NCBI GenBank assembly: GCA_023663685.1
Contig: JAMPHB010000005.1
Span: 1 to 36,548, forward strand
Source: Blautia sp.
GTDB lineage: Bacteria > Bacillota > Clostridia > Lachnospirales > Lachnospiraceae
Direction: 5' to 3'
DNA: 36,548 nt
In this document: piece after piece, positions 1 to 8,547 of the stretch
Layout of the letters: each line of letters opens with the position of its first letter
Position numbering within the stretch: position 1 is the stretch's first letter
Translations under genes and position numbers: made by a program
Notes under the pieces: model-generated
Database searches by the model: none
Told to the model about the DNA's origin: nothing
Seen by the model: only the letters and a program-made list of their open reading frames with translations

Positions 1-2
1 AT

Positions 3-131
3 GCAAAAGTTCCTCTCCCAGAGGATGTAATGGAAATGATTGAAAATATAAAAAAGAAAAAGGATGATTTTAGTAGTCTTGCGAGTAAAAAAGAACAAAA
101 AGAAAAGTATAGAAAGAAAAAACCCCAGTAA
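3..131 (+). CDS. C-terminal end of an unidentified lysine-rich protein (5' end off window)
   Basis: Reading frame 3 is open from the left edge to a TAA at 129-131, giving 42 residues. The visible part is very basic: IENIKKKKDD, later KKEQKEKYRKKK, ending PQ. The DNA is strikingly AT-rich compared with the rest of the window, which suggests a foreign or mobile-element origin. The last codons lie inside the hairpin that terminates the facing tRNA-Leu. No ribosome binding site or start is visible and the family cannot be recognised from this fragment. It could instead be fortuitous open sequence, but the lysine-rich composition looks like a real C-terminus. Confidence 0.45.
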   Translation, partial: AKVPLPEDVMEMIENIKKKKDDFSSLASKKEQKEKYRKKKPQ

Positions 132-151
132 ACTTTACATTTACTGGGGTT
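113..151 (-). terminator. Rho-independent terminator of tRNA-Leu(AAG)
   Basis: A perfect 12-bp stem joins 121-132 and 140-151 around a 7-nt loop. Read on the minus strand it is followed by a T-rich tail (complement of 113-120), so it ends the minus-strand tRNA transcript. The plus-strand side has no T tail. Confidence 0.85.
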
Positions 152-154
152 GAG

Positions 155-239
155 TGCGGAAGATGGGACTTGAACCCACACGTTCGCAATGAACACAAGA
201 TCCTTAGTCTTGCTCGTCTGCCAGTTCCGACACTTCCGC
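155..239 (-). tRNA. tRNA-Leu (anticodon AAG)
   Basis: A complete cloverleaf reads on the minus strand: the acceptor arms GCGGAAG and CTTCCGC pair, and there is a leucine-type D arm with TGGCAGAC, a long variable arm, and a T arm with GGTTCAAGTCC. The anticodon stem CAAGA/TCTTG encloses the loop CTAAGGA, so the anticodon is AAG (plus-strand positions 203-205) with G37. The discriminator base is A and CCA is not encoded. An A at position 34 would normally be deaminated to inosine so that the tRNA can read CUU, CUC and CUA. Confidence 0.93.
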
Positions 240-258
240 ATATCTTAGCGACTTGAAT

Positions 259-287
259 ATAATATCAGACATTCCATGAAATGTCAA
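259..287 (-). promoter_or_regulatory. Promoter of tRNA-Leu(AAG)
   Basis: On the minus strand a perfect -35 TTGACA (complement of 282-287) is followed after 17 nt by TATTAT (complement of 259-264). This places the start of transcription a few bases before the tRNA 5' end at 239. Confidence 0.85.
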
Positions 288-355
288 TGCTTAATTTTTA
301 ATTTTATGGCAAAAACAGCTGTGGAAATTTTATTAGCATATTTTTCAATTACCTC

Positions 356-384
356 TTGACATATATGCCAATATTCGATAGAAT
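356..384 (+). promoter_or_regulatory. Promoter of tRNA-Leu(CAG)
   Basis: A perfect TTGACA at 356-361, a 17-nt spacer and TAGAAT at 379-384 lie just before the tRNA that begins at 396, as expected for a strong sigma-A stable-RNA promoter. Confidence 0.85.
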
Positions 385-395
385 ATAATCTGTTC

Positions 396-479
396 GCAGG
401 AGTGGCGGAATTGGCAGACGCGCAGGCTTCAGGTGCCTGTGGTAGCAATATCGTGTGGGTTCAAGTCCCATCTCCTGCA
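396..479 (+). tRNA. tRNA-Leu (anticodon CAG)
   Basis: The acceptor arms GCAGGAG (396-402) and CTCCTGC (472-478) pair, with discriminator A479. The D arm contains TTGGCAGACG, there is a long leucine-type variable arm, and the T arm carries GGTTCAAGTCC. The anticodon stem CAGGC/GCCTG encloses TTCAGGT, giving CAG at 430-432, which reads the CUG codon. CCA is not encoded. It is divergent from tRNA-Leu(AAG) and has its own promoter. Confidence 0.95.
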
Positions 480-485
480 CTGGAA

Positions 486-529
486 GGCGCGGAGTTGACC
501 ATAGATGGTTCAGGCTCCGCGCCGTTTTT
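486..529 (+). terminator. Rho-independent terminator after tRNA-Leu(CAG)
   Basis: A GC-rich 9-bp stem pairs 486-494 with 515-523 and is followed by a run of five T at 525-529. It lies directly behind the tRNA. Confidence 0.85.
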
Positions 530-598
530 GTATCCATTGCTTTGCACCGTTTCACATGCCGGGCGCAGTGTCCGGCGCAAAATATGATTCAAAAAAAG

Positions 599-627
599 TT
601 GCGGCCGGCCTGATCTTATGGTAGACT
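599..627 (+). promoter_or_regulatory. Possible promoter for the SUFU-domain gene
   Basis: TTGCGG at 599-604 and TAGACT at 622-627 are 17 nt apart. A weaker alternative is TTTAGA at 631-636 with TATAGG at 653-658. Neither is close to consensus, so this is tentative. Confidence 0.35.
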
Positions 628-678
628 TCCTTTAGATGTTTTTAGGGAACATTATAGGCAGAGCAGAGAGGACAGCCC

Positions 679-1362
679 ATGAGCATATTTGACAGATTTA
701 AGAGGAAACATGCGGACTTCGGGCCGGTGTATTTGTATACGGAGGAAGAGCTGGATCAGTATGAGGCTTACATAACAGAGCAGTTCGGGGAGTTTACGTC
801 GGTTATGCACGAGATCGTGTCGCCGGATATCCATCTGGATATCATTATGGTTCCGCCGACCCTCAGGAACAATTATTATGCCCTCATTACCATGGGAATG
901 GGCGCTTACAAAATGAAAGTCCCGGGGGAGCTTTCACAGTATCAGCCGGAGAGGGCGGAGCTTGTGCTGTATCTGCCGCCGACATGGGATCTGCACTCGG
1001 AGAAGGAGGAGGATTACTGGCCGATCCGGCAGCTTAAGATCGCGGCGCGCCTGCCCATCAGTTGTGATACATGGCTGGGGTACGGACATACCATTTCCTC
1101 GGATGAGGAGAACACGCCCTATGCCTCCAATACGGATTTTTGCAGTATGATGCTGGTGAATGCACGGAATAAAAATGGCAGCGGACTGGAGCTTACCCTG
1201 GGAGATAAGGGTAGAATCCAGTTTTACCAGCTTCTTCCCCTCTATAGGGAGGAGCTGGAATATAAACAGCGCACGGACGCCGACGCCCTATTGGACAGGC
1301 TGCGCGGAGACGGGGCGCTGCCGGTTGTCCAAATAGGAAGAAAGAATTATGGAGCCGGCTGA
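679..1362 (+). CDS. Suppressor-of-fused (SUFU) domain protein
   Basis: This is a 227-residue soluble protein without signal peptide or membrane segments, and its whole length resembles the bacterial SUFU-domain family. Recognisable stretches are the hydrophobic strand HLDIIMVPPT, the YYALITMGMG segment, ELVLYLPPTW, and a C-terminal ELTLGDKGRIQFYQLLPLY. The start has a GAGAGG ribosome binding site about 8 nt upstream. Bacterial SUFU proteins are often immunity proteins of polymorphic toxin systems or of unknown role; no toxin gene is visible here, so the function is open. The next gene follows after about 43 bases, so the two may be cotranscribed. Confidence 0.8.
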   Translation: MSIFDRFKRKHADFGPVYLYTEEELDQYEAYITEQFGEFTSVMHEIVSPDIHLDIIMVPPTLRNNYYALITMGMGAYKMKVPGELSQYQPERAELVLYLPPTWDLHSEKEEDYWPIRQLKIAARLPISCDTWLGYGHTISSDEENTPYASNTDFCSMMLVNARNKNGSGLELTLGDKGRIQFYQLLPLYREELEYKQRTDADALLDRLRGDGALPVVQIGRKNYGAG

Positions 1363-1405
1363 CAGGGGAAGAGGAGTTACAAAAAGGGAATAAAGGAGAG
1401 AAAAC

Positions 1406-2062
1406 ATGGCAAAGTCAAAATCACAGTACAATTTTACCATCGCGGCAGATCCCGCCGCCATCAATCAGGTAATCTTCAACTATCTGCGTGCCAACAACTT
1501 TGAGCAGAAGCTTGCGGACGGCCGATACTATTATGAGCGCAACGATGCGATCTCCGGCCGGAGGCTGTTCGAGTACAGCATCAACGGCAGTCAGGTGACT
1601 ATCTGGGCTTATGTGGGAAGCTACAAGCATCCGCAGGAGCTCACCGGGTTTGCGGCGGCAGTGCCCAAGCAGTCCTACAAGGAATCCCTGCAGCTCTTGT
1701 TTTCACACCTGAACGCGCTTTCAAACAACCAGGCGCCCGCCGGGACGGAGGAGCAGCAGCAGGCATACCAGTCCCAGCAGGCATATCAGATGAACCAGAG
1801 TATGCAGGCGTTTCAGGCGGAGAATAACAAGGGACTGGAAACGGGAACGGTCATCGGCTTTATCATCTCTCTGGTGGGACTGATATTGTCCTTCTTTGGA
1901 ATGACTTACGGTGTTTTGATTATATTTCTCGAGTATTATCTGGGAAGCCGGGGGCTTAAGTCAGGGAAGCGGGGGCTTGCGATTGCGACGATCGTCATTG
2001 CCTCTATCAGCCTCGTCATTGTGGTGGTGGAGCTGATCCTCTCAGTTTGGCTGGCAGTTTAA
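1406..2062 (+). CDS. Two-TM membrane protein with N-terminal cytosolic domain and Gln-rich linker
   Basis: The 218-residue product has three parts. Residues 1-105 form a soluble alpha/beta domain of a kind often found at the front of DUF4190-like membrane proteins. Residues 108-140 are a flexible linker very rich in glutamine (EEQQQAYQSQQAYQMNQSMQ). Two membrane segments follow at about 146-175 and 190-216, with a short basic loop (SRGLKSGKRG) between them, the pattern of DUF4190 proteins. AAAGGAGAG sits just before the ATG. I do not recognise a specific function; a role at the envelope is only inferred from topology. Confidence 0.75.
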   Translation: MAKSKSQYNFTIAADPAAINQVIFNYLRANNFEQKLADGRYYYERNDAISGRRLFEYSINGSQVTIWAYVGSYKHPQELTGFAAAVPKQSYKESLQLLFSHLNALSNNQAPAGTEEQQQAYQSQQAYQMNQSMQAFQAENNKGLETGTVIGFIISLVGLILSFFGMTYGVLIIFLEYYLGSRGLKSGKRGLAIATIVIASISLVIVVVELILSVWLAV

Positions 2063-2077
2063 ATTTTATGGGGAGTA

Positions 2078-2104
2078 AGGAGGCTGCGGAATGCAGCCTC
2101 TTCC
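2078..2104 (+). terminator. Hairpin, possible terminator
   Basis: An 8-bp perfect stem (2080-2087 with 2093-2100, extendable by a G-U and an A-U pair) encloses a 5-nt loop. The T-tract behind it is poor (TTCCTG), so it may be a weak terminator or only a processing hairpin between the membrane-protein gene and the ABC genes. Confidence 0.45.
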
Positions 2105-2139
2105 TGACTGTGGTATTTCTTAGAGAGTGAGGTTCTGGC

Positions 2140-2784
2140 ATGAAAGAGGCGTTGCGAACAGAAAAGCTGTATCTGCGCAGAGGCCGTTTTTTAGTCTCGG
2201 ATGTGAATCTTTCCGTAGAGACGGGGCAGATGCTGGCAATCGGGGGCAGGAGTGGAGCAGGAAAAACCACGCTGATTCGTGGAATCGGCGGCGCGTTTGC
2301 ACCGGAGGCAGGGAGAATCTGTTACTGGGAAAAGGAGCTCTGGGAGGACGAGGCAGATATCCGCAGGCGGATGTCCCTCGTCCATGACGAGCCGAATTTT
2401 AACACGGAGCTAAAGCCGGAGCGGCTGGTGCGGGAGCTTGTCCGCTTTGAGCCCTTTTTTGCGAGGGAGGCTTTTTTCATCTATATGGAGCAGATGGAGC
2501 TGGATCCCCGCCAGCGCGTGAAGCTCTACTCCCCGGGCATGGTAAAAAAGCTGATGCTGGTTCTGGCGCTGTGCCGGAGCCCGGAGCTTCTTGTGATGGA
2601 CGAGCCGACCAGCGGGGCGGACGTGCAGGCCAAGGCGCTGATGTGGGAGATTATTGAGGATTACAGGAAAAATCATCCGGTGGCAGTCGTCTACACGACC
2701 CACCATGAATCGGAGCTTGCAAAGGCAGACATTGCGCTGTATCTGCGGGACGGAAGGCTGACAAAAGGAGAGGACAGAGTATGA
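2140..2784 (+). CDS. ABC transporter ATP-binding protein
   Basis: This 214-residue ATPase is the energising half of an ABC transporter. The Walker A motif GRSGAGKTT is at 36-44, a degenerate signature YSPGMVKK at 130-137, the Walker B LLVMDEPTSG at about 150-159, and the switch histidine in VVYTTHHES at about 183-191. The Q-loop glutamine is replaced in HDEPNF, as in BcrA/YtrB-type exporters, and the relaxed signature fits that class. The ATG has GAGG 7 nt upstream. Its last four bases overlap the start of the next gene (ATGA), so it is translationally coupled to its membrane partner. The substrate is unknown. Confidence 0.88.
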   Translation: MKEALRTEKLYLRRGRFLVSDVNLSVETGQMLAIGGRSGAGKTTLIRGIGGAFAPEAGRICYWEKELWEDEADIRRRMSLVHDEPNFNTELKPERLVRELVRFEPFFAREAFFIYMEQMELDPRQRVKLYSPGMVKKLMLVLALCRSPELLVMDEPTSGADVQAKALMWEIIEDYRKNHPVAVVYTTHHESELAKADIALYLRDGRLTKGEDRV

Positions 2785-4307
2785 AGCGTTTTTATAAAAT
2801 TTCCTGCAATGCGCCGAGCCGGCCGGTACGTCTGGTGGCGGCTGTGGTTCTCGCCTTTGGAGTCATGGTATTTATCAACGGATTTATCGGAAGCATGGGG
2901 GGATTGCCTGCGTTTATCGCCTTTGCCGTCATGTTTTATCTGCTGCGCAGTGTGACCAGCGCGGGAAACCGCATCACCCACGAGCTTGCCATGACAAGCA
3001 AAAGGGAGCTGTGCTATGTCTTTGTGGACTATTGTGCCGGCTATCTGCTTCTGTGGGGAATTTTCCGGCTTGGCCTGATGTTCTCAAGGGTGACCGGCTG
3101 GGGGAATATCAACGGAGCTTCCGCGATGGAGTATGTCCGGGGGCTTTTAGAGACCTCCATACTGGAAAAGTGGGCCTATTTTTTCGTGGGAGTGCTCATG
3201 TTTGCCTTTGTGGTTTCTCTGTTTCCGCTGGTGGTGATCCGCAGACCCAGCACATGGGCGGCCTATGCGCTTCTGGATGTCGCGGCATTTGCCCTGCTCT
3301 GCGAGGCGGCAGGCGGAATTGCCCGGCTGAATATCGGGGAAAAAATATTTTCCCGGGGTGTGAGCCTGATCGACGATCTTCTGCTGTGCGGTGCCATGGA
3401 GGGATATAAGCAGGTGCTCTGCCTGCTTGGGATTTTTGTGTTTGCGCTGGCGGCGGCATTTTTTTCTTTTTTCTTTGCCGTCCGCTGCTATGGGCCGGTG
3501 CCCGGGCGTATGGATGTGGATACCTCGGTATTTGTGCAGGGAGAGAAAAAACGGACGCCGGCGGAGATGCGTCTGCTGGGGAGGAACCTTGTGCTCGCAG
3601 GCATAGGGATGGCGCTTCTTGGCGGAATTCTTGCCGTGATTTTTTTCGGACCGAAGGAGGAGGCCTCCCTCTATGGGAAGGTGGCGGAATATCTTACGGA
3701 GGATGCGGTGCTGGGTCCCATGGTGTACAATGGCAGAGTATATATTCCCGTGGACGAGGAGCTTTCGCTTTACGAGAGCGGTGTGCCCCGGGGCTATCTT
3801 GCCCGCAGGGGGGAGGAGTGTGACAGCCGCCTTTACGAGCTGACTGTTGCGGATATCCTCTACACAGAGACGGACGGGGAGGCGGGGGGGCATATGCAGG
3901 TGTACGGAGCAGATGTGGCAAGTTTCGCCCCGGTGGAAGAGCTGGAAAAGGAGCAGGACTGGAGGGGTGATGAAGTCTGTCTGCTGTGGGACGAGGACTG
4001 GGTGAAGGAGTCCGCCTACTCGCATGTGCCGACGGGCTACACGGTATGCAGCGGCTCTTTCGTGGAGGGCATAGAGCAAAAATTCGGTGAGGTAGACTAC
4101 AAGCCGGAGGATTTTGCGGACTACGACGCCTATTTTTCCCTCTGCGGTTATGCCGATATGGAGCAGGCCACTACCGCGGAGCTGGTGCCGGGGCACTGGA
4201 TTGGCTGTATCCTTGTGAAGGACAACAAGTTTTATTATGGAAATTACGACAATCAGATTACCGGGATATTGCTGCAGGAGCTTTTAGACATTCTCGGCGG
4301 CTACTGA
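2781..4307 (+). CDS. ABC transporter membrane subunit with a large C-terminal domain (putative)
   Basis: The product has 508 residues. About seven hydrophobic segments occupy residues 1-295 (near 16-36, 41-57, 81-104, 136-158, 161-180, 212-236 and 273-293). They are followed by an acidic, mostly hydrophilic domain of roughly 210 residues ending in DILGGY. The 4-base overlap with the ATPase gene makes it the probable permease partner. With seven segments and a cytosolic N-terminus the C-terminal domain would lie outside the cell, but the count was made by eye. I recognise no family for that domain. The substrate is unknown. Confidence 0.65.
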   Translation: MKRFYKISCNAPSRPVRLVAAVVLAFGVMVFINGFIGSMGGLPAFIAFAVMFYLLRSVTSAGNRITHELAMTSKRELCYVFVDYCAGYLLLWGIFRLGLMFSRVTGWGNINGASAMEYVRGLLETSILEKWAYFFVGVLMFAFVVSLFPLVVIRRPSTWAAYALLDVAAFALLCEAAGGIARLNIGEKIFSRGVSLIDDLLLCGAMEGYKQVLCLLGIFVFALAAAFFSFFFAVRCYGPVPGRMDVDTSVFVQGEKKRTPAEMRLLGRNLVLAGIGMALLGGILAVIFFGPKEEASLYGKVAEYLTEDAVLGPMVYNGRVYIPVDEELSLYESGVPRGYLARRGEECDSRLYELTVADILYTETDGEAGGHMQVYGADVASFAPVEELEKEQDWRGDEVCLLWDEDWVKESAYSHVPTGYTVCSGSFVEGIEQKFGEVDYKPEDFADYDAYFSLCGYADMEQATTAELVPGHWIGCILVKDNKFYYGNYDNQITGILLQELLDILGGY

Positions 4308-4423
4308 GCCTTTCGTCAATTTCCCCCAAAAAATTTTACTGAAAAAAAGGAAAATTCTCTTTCCCGCCGAATATTTATGTATGAGAGTAATAAAATGAGT
4401 TTCGGTTTACACAGGTGGCGTAT

Positions 4424-5437
4424 ATGATGATTCGGGAACAGATTGAGGAGATGGAGCGGGAGACCTTAAGCCCTTATGCGTGCTTGAGCGTTCATTCGAG
4501 GGGGCGCGACAGGGAGGAGCCCCAGTGCGATATCCGTCCGGTGTTTCAGCGGGACAGGGACCGCATCCTGCACAGCAAATCCTTTCGGAGGCTCAAAAAC
4601 AAGACGCAGGTATTTCTGACGCCCATGGGCGACCATTACCGGACGAGAATGTCCCACACGCTGGAGGTGTCGCAGAATGCCCGGACGATTGCGAAAGCCC
4701 TGCGGCTGAACGAGGATTTGGTGGAGGCGATTGCGCTGGGGCACGATCTGGGACATACGCCTTTCGGCCACGCCGGGGAGTTCGTATTAGACAAGCTGTA
4801 CGAGGGGGGCTTTAAGCACAATGAGCAGAGTGTCCGCCTTGTGGAAAAGCTGGAAAAGGACGGGGAGGGCTTAAACCTGACATGGGAGGTCAGGGACGGC
4901 ATTCTAAACCATCAGACGAAGACAATCCCCCACACTCTGGAGGGTAAGATTGTCCGTTTTTCAGATAAGATTGCCTATGTGAACTCCGATATTGACGATG
5001 CGATCCGCGCCCAGATTCTTAAGGAGGAGGATATCCCCATAGAGCTGCGGCGGACGCTGGGCTATGATACCAGAACCCGTTTAGACCATTTGATCCATGA
5101 TATTGTCATAAACAGCATGGGAAAGGATGATATCCTCATGTCCGCGGAGACCCTTGAGGCTCTGCGTGATCTGCGGCTGTTTCTGTTTGACCATGTCTAC
5201 AAAAATCCGGTGGCGAAGGGCGAGGAGGTCAAGGCCAAGGCCATGCTGGAGCAGATGTACTATTTTTACATGGATCACATAGAGATGCTTCCCGAAAAGA
5301 TGCAGGCCATGCTGGATACGGGTGAGGACAAGGGGCGTATTGTCTGTGATTACATCTCAGGAATGACTGACCAGTATGCGATTACAAAATTCAAGGAGAG
5401 CTTCATGCCCGAGGCATGGCAGGTAGACGGCTACTAG
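4424..5437 (+). CDS. dgt: Deoxyguanosinetriphosphate triphosphohydrolase-like (HD-domain dNTPase)
   Basis: This HD-superfamily metal enzyme hydrolyses dNTPs to the nucleoside plus triphosphate and so helps control dNTP pools. The metal-binding histidine is in MSHTLEV (H78), the HD pair in GHDLGHTPFGH (107-108), and a further aspartate in FSDKIAYVNSD. The family N-terminal block RDRILHSKSFRRLKNKTQVF is intact. I chose ATG 4424 because AGGTGG at 4413-4418 sits 5 nt upstream; an in-frame GTG at 4415 overlaps that site, and ATG 4427 is also possible. It is the first gene of an operon with dnaG and rpoD, the usual clostridial arrangement. Confidence 0.9.
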   Translation: MMIREQIEEMERETLSPYACLSVHSRGRDREEPQCDIRPVFQRDRDRILHSKSFRRLKNKTQVFLTPMGDHYRTRMSHTLEVSQNARTIAKALRLNEDLVEAIALGHDLGHTPFGHAGEFVLDKLYEGGFKHNEQSVRLVEKLEKDGEGLNLTWEVRDGILNHQTKTIPHTLEGKIVRFSDKIAYVNSDIDDAIRAQILKEEDIPIELRRTLGYDTRTRLDHLIHDIVINSMGKDDILMSAETLEALRDLRLFLFDHVYKNPVAKGEEVKAKAMLEQMYYFYMDHIEMLPEKMQAMLDTGEDKGRIVCDYISGMTDQYAITKFKESFMPEAWQVDGY

Positions 5438-5453
5438 AGAAAGGAGGCGGGCG

Positions 5454-7226
5454 ATGCCCTACTATGGAGACGAGCTGGTGGAACAGGTTCGCTCCCGCAA
5501 TGACGTCGTGGACGTGATCGGCGCTTATGTCCAGCTCCATAAAAAGGGCAGCAGCTATTTTGGGCTCTGCCCCTTTCATAACGAGAAAAGTCCGTCGTTC
5601 TCCGTGTCTCCGGCGAAGCAGATGTATTATTGCTTCGGCTGTGGCGCGGGCGGCAATGTTTTCACCTTTGTGATGCAGTATGAGAATCTGACTTTTGCCG
5701 AGGCCATGCAGACGCTGGCGGAGAGAGTCGGCATGGAACTTCCCTCGCAGGAGCTGACCAGCGAACAGAAGCGCAGGGAGGACAAGCGCTCCCGGCTTTT
5801 AGAGGTCAATAAGGAGGCGGCAAAATACTACTATTCCCTGCTGCGGAGCAAAAGGGGAGAGAGGGCTTTCGCCTACTTTAAGGAGAGGGGGCTCTCGGCG
5901 GAGACCATGCAGCGCTTTGGGCTGGGCTACTCTGACCAGTACAGCGACGATCTCTACCGCTATCTGCGCCGGAAGGGCTACGGGGACGAGCTGCTGAAGG
6001 ACTCCGGCCTGATCACCATCGACGAGGCAAAGGGAGGACGGGACAAGTTCTGGAACCGGGCGATGTTTCCGATTATGGACGTCCGGGGACGCGTTATCGG
6101 CTTCGGCGGCCGCGTCATGGGGGAGGGGGAGCCCAAGTACCTGAATTCCCCGGAGACCATGATTTTTGACAAGAGCCGCAATCTCTATGGCTTGAGCATT
6201 GCAAAGAGCACGCGCCGGGAACAGCTGCTTTTGTGCGAGGGCTATATGGATGTGATTTCCCTGCATCAGGCGGGCTTCGACAATGCGGTCGCCTCCCTCG
6301 GCACAGCATTGACCAGCGGTCACGCAAATCTGCTGAAACGCTACACAAAGGAGGTCTATCTGACATATGACAGCGACGGGGCGGGAGTGCGTGCGGCGCT
6401 TCGGGCAATCCCGATTCTAAAGGAGGTCGGGATTCTGACAAAGGTTATTGATATGCGGCCGTACAAGGATCCGGACGAGTTTATCAAGGCTCTGGGAGCG
6501 GGGGAATACCAGAAGCGCATCGACGGAGCGGAGAACAGCTTTCTGTTTGAGCTTCGGATTCTCGAGGCGGATTACGACATGAAAGACCCGGAGGAAAAGA
6601 CAGCATTTCACAATGAAATTGCCAAAAGGCTTTTGGGCTTTCCCGAGGAGCTGGAGCGCAACAATTACATCGAGGCGGTGGCGGAGAAATACCATATCGG
6701 CTTCGACAATCTGCGAAAGCTTGTGAACCGTCAGGCACTGGGAAGTGCTAGGGAACAGGCGCCCCTGCGGCGCGCCGGGCAGGAGAGGAAGAAGAAGGAG
6801 GACGGTATGCAAAAGTCCCAGAAGCTTCTTCTGACGTGGCTCATCGAAAACCCCGGACTGTTCGAGTCGATACAAGGGCTTATCACGGCGGAGGATTTTA
6901 CCGAGGAGCTTCTGTCTAAGGTGGCACAGCTCGTATTTGACCAGTACGGGGAGGAGGGCAGCGTAAATCCTGCCCGGATCATAAGCATGTTTTCAGAGGA
7001 GGAGCAGCAGAAGGAGGTCGCAGGACTTTTCAATGCCGGAATCCATGAAATAGAGACAAAAAACGACATGGAAAAAGCTCTCAGGGAAACCATTCTGAGA
7101 GTCAAGCAAAACAGCATCGACGAGAGGGCGAGGCACACCGATCCGACAGATCTTGCCGCGATGATGAAGGTCATAGAGGCGAAGAAAGCCTTGGAAAAGC
7201 TGGAAAAATTGCATATTTCCGTGTAA
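5454..7226 (+). CDS. dnaG: DNA primase
   Basis: DnaG makes the RNA primers for lagging-strand synthesis at the replication fork. The 590-residue protein has the N-terminal CHC2 zinc finger (C39, H42, C60, C63), the catalytic core with the RNA-polymerase-like basic motif near [16 protein letters not shown], and the Toprim acidic motif CEGYMDVI at about 260. A C-terminal helical helicase-binding domain follows from about residue 450. A strong AAAGGAGG lies 8 nt before the ATG. It is 16 bases behind dgt and 34 bases ahead of rpoD, so it is part of the Firmicutes version of the macromolecular synthesis operon. Confidence 0.98.
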   Translation: MPYYGDELVEQVRSRNDVVDVIGAYVQLHKKGSSYFGLCPFHNEKSPSFSVSPAKQMYYCFGCGAGGNVFTFVMQYENLTFAEAMQTLAERVGMELPSQELTSEQKRREDKRSRLLEVNKEAAKYYYSLLRSKRGERAFAYFKERGLSAETMQRFGLGYSDQYSDDLYRYLRRKGYGDELLKDSGLITIDEAKGGRDKFWNRAMFPIMDVRGRVIGFGGRVMGEGEPKYLNSPETMIFDKSRNLYGLSIAKSTRREQLLLCEGYMDVISLHQAGFDNAVASLGTALTSGHANLLKRYTKEVYLTYDSDGAGVRAALRAIPILKEVGILTKVIDMRPYKDPDEFIKALGAGEYQKRIDGAENSFLFELRILEADYDMKDPEEKTAFHNEIAKRLLGFPEELERNNYIEAVAEKYHIGFDNLRKLVNRQALGSAREQAPLRRAGQERKKKEDGMQKSQKLLLTWLIENPGLFESIQGLITAEDFTEELLSKVAQLVFDQYGEEGSVNPARIISMFSEEEQQKEVAGLFNAGIHEIETKNDMEKALRETILRVKQNSIDERARHTDPTDLAAMMKVIEAKKALEKLEKLHISV

Positions 7227-7260
7227 TAGGGACAAAATTAACCGTGAGAGGACAAAGCAC

Positions 7261-8541
7261 ATGGCAAAGAAGAAGGAAGAAATGGCAGAGGTAGTGGAGA
7301 CAGTAGAGCAGGCTGCGGAAGCAGAGGATATGAAAGCAAAGTTTCAGGAGAAAATGAAAGAACTTTTGGAGCTTGGGAAGAAAAAGCGCAATATCATGGA
7401 GTATCAGGAGATCAGCGACTTTTTCCGGGACATGAATCTGGACGCAGAGAAAATGGAAGAGGTTCTGGATATCCTCGAGAAAAATAATGTGGACGTCTTA
7501 AAGATCAGCGACGACGATGATGACGACGACGATATCCTTCTGGATGCAGAGGAGGATGTGGAGATCGAAGCCATTGATTTGTCCGTGCCGGACGGCGTGA
7601 GCGTGGAGGATCCGGTTCGCATGTATCTAAAGGAAATCGGCAAGGTGCCCCTGCTCTCCGCGGAGGAGGAGATTGAGCTGGCCAAGAAGATGGAGGCGGG
7701 AAATGCGGCCTCCGAGAAGATACAGCTTCTAAAAAAGCGTATGGAGGCGGCGGACGAGGCGGAAAAGGCGGAAATTCAGGAGGAGATTAAGACGCTCCAG
7801 AAGGACGTGGAGGCGGGCTCCGAGGGGAAAAAGCGCCTCGGGGAGGCGAATCTTCGTCTGGTTGTCAGCATTGCCAAGCGCTATGTGGGGCGGGGAATGC
7901 TCTTTTTAGATCTGATTCAGGAGGGGAATCTCGGGCTGATTAAGGCAGTGGAGAAGTTTGACTACCGCAAGGGCTACAAATTCTCGACCTACGCGACATG
8001 GTGGATTCGGCAGGCAATCACGAGGGCCATCGCCGACCAGGCGCGAACCATCCGCATTCCGGTGCACATGGTGGAGACCATCAACAAGCTGATCCGGGTG
8101 AGCCGCCAGCTCTTGCAGGAGCTGGGAAGGGAGCCTACCCCGGAGGAGATTGCGGAGGAGATGAACATGCCTGTGGAGCGTGTCCGTGAGATTCTTAAGA
8201 TTTCTCAGGAGCCGGTGTCCTTAGAGACCCCCATCGGCGAGGAGGAGGACTCCCATCTGGGCGATTTTATCAAAGACGACAATGTCCCGATCCCTGCGGA
8301 CGCCGCCGCCTTCACGCTCCTCAGGGAGCAGCTGGAGGAGGTGCTGAGCACCCTGACTGAGCGGGAGCAGAAGGTTCTGACCCTGCGCTTTGGGCTGGAG
8401 GACGGAAGGGCACGCACGCTCGAGGAGGTGGGCAAGGAGTTCAACGTCACGAGGGAGAGGATTCGCCAGATTGAGGCCAAGGCATTGAGGAAGCTGCGCC
8501 ATCCGAGCCGGAGCCGCAAACTAAAGGATTATCTGGAGTAG
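7261..8541 (+). CDS. rpoD: RNA polymerase primary sigma factor (SigA/RpoD)
   Basis: The vegetative sigma factor directs RNA polymerase to -35/-10 promoters such as those seen in this window. The 426-residue protein shows region 1.1 at about 25-80, region 1.2 ([16 protein letters not shown], 117-132), and region 2 (196-266) with the -10 recognition and melting segment [15 protein letters not shown]. Region 3 lies at about 275-340, and region 4 at about 355-418 has the helix-turn-helix [21 protein letters not shown] run of eight aspartates (84-91) links regions 1.1 and 1.2. It follows dnaG in the same operon; GAGAGG precedes the ATG. Confidence 0.98.
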   Translation: MAKKKEEMAEVVETVEQAAEAEDMKAKFQEKMKELLELGKKKRNIMEYQEISDFFRDMNLDAEKMEEVLDILEKNNVDVLKISDDDDDDDDILLDAEEDVEIEAIDLSVPDGVSVEDPVRMYLKEIGKVPLLSAEEEIELAKKMEAGNAASEKIQLLKKRMEAADEAEKAEIQEEIKTLQKDVEAGSEGKKRLGEANLRLVVSIAKRYVGRGMLFLDLIQEGNLGLIKAVEKFDYRKGYKFSTYATWWIRQAITRAIADQARTIRIPVHMVETINKLIRVSRQLLQELGREPTPEEIAEEMNMPVERVREILKISQEPVSLETPIGEEEDSHLGDFIKDDNVPIPADAAAFTLLREQLEEVLSTLTEREQKVLTLRFGLEDGRARTLEEVGKEFNVTRERIRQIEAKALRKLRHPSRSRKLKDYLE

Positions 8542-8547
8542 TTTCAA

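Noticed and set aside
402-587. Open frame running through tRNA-Leu(CAG)
   Set aside because: It coincides with the tRNA and its terminator; no ribosome binding site is visible and the composition is not protein-like.
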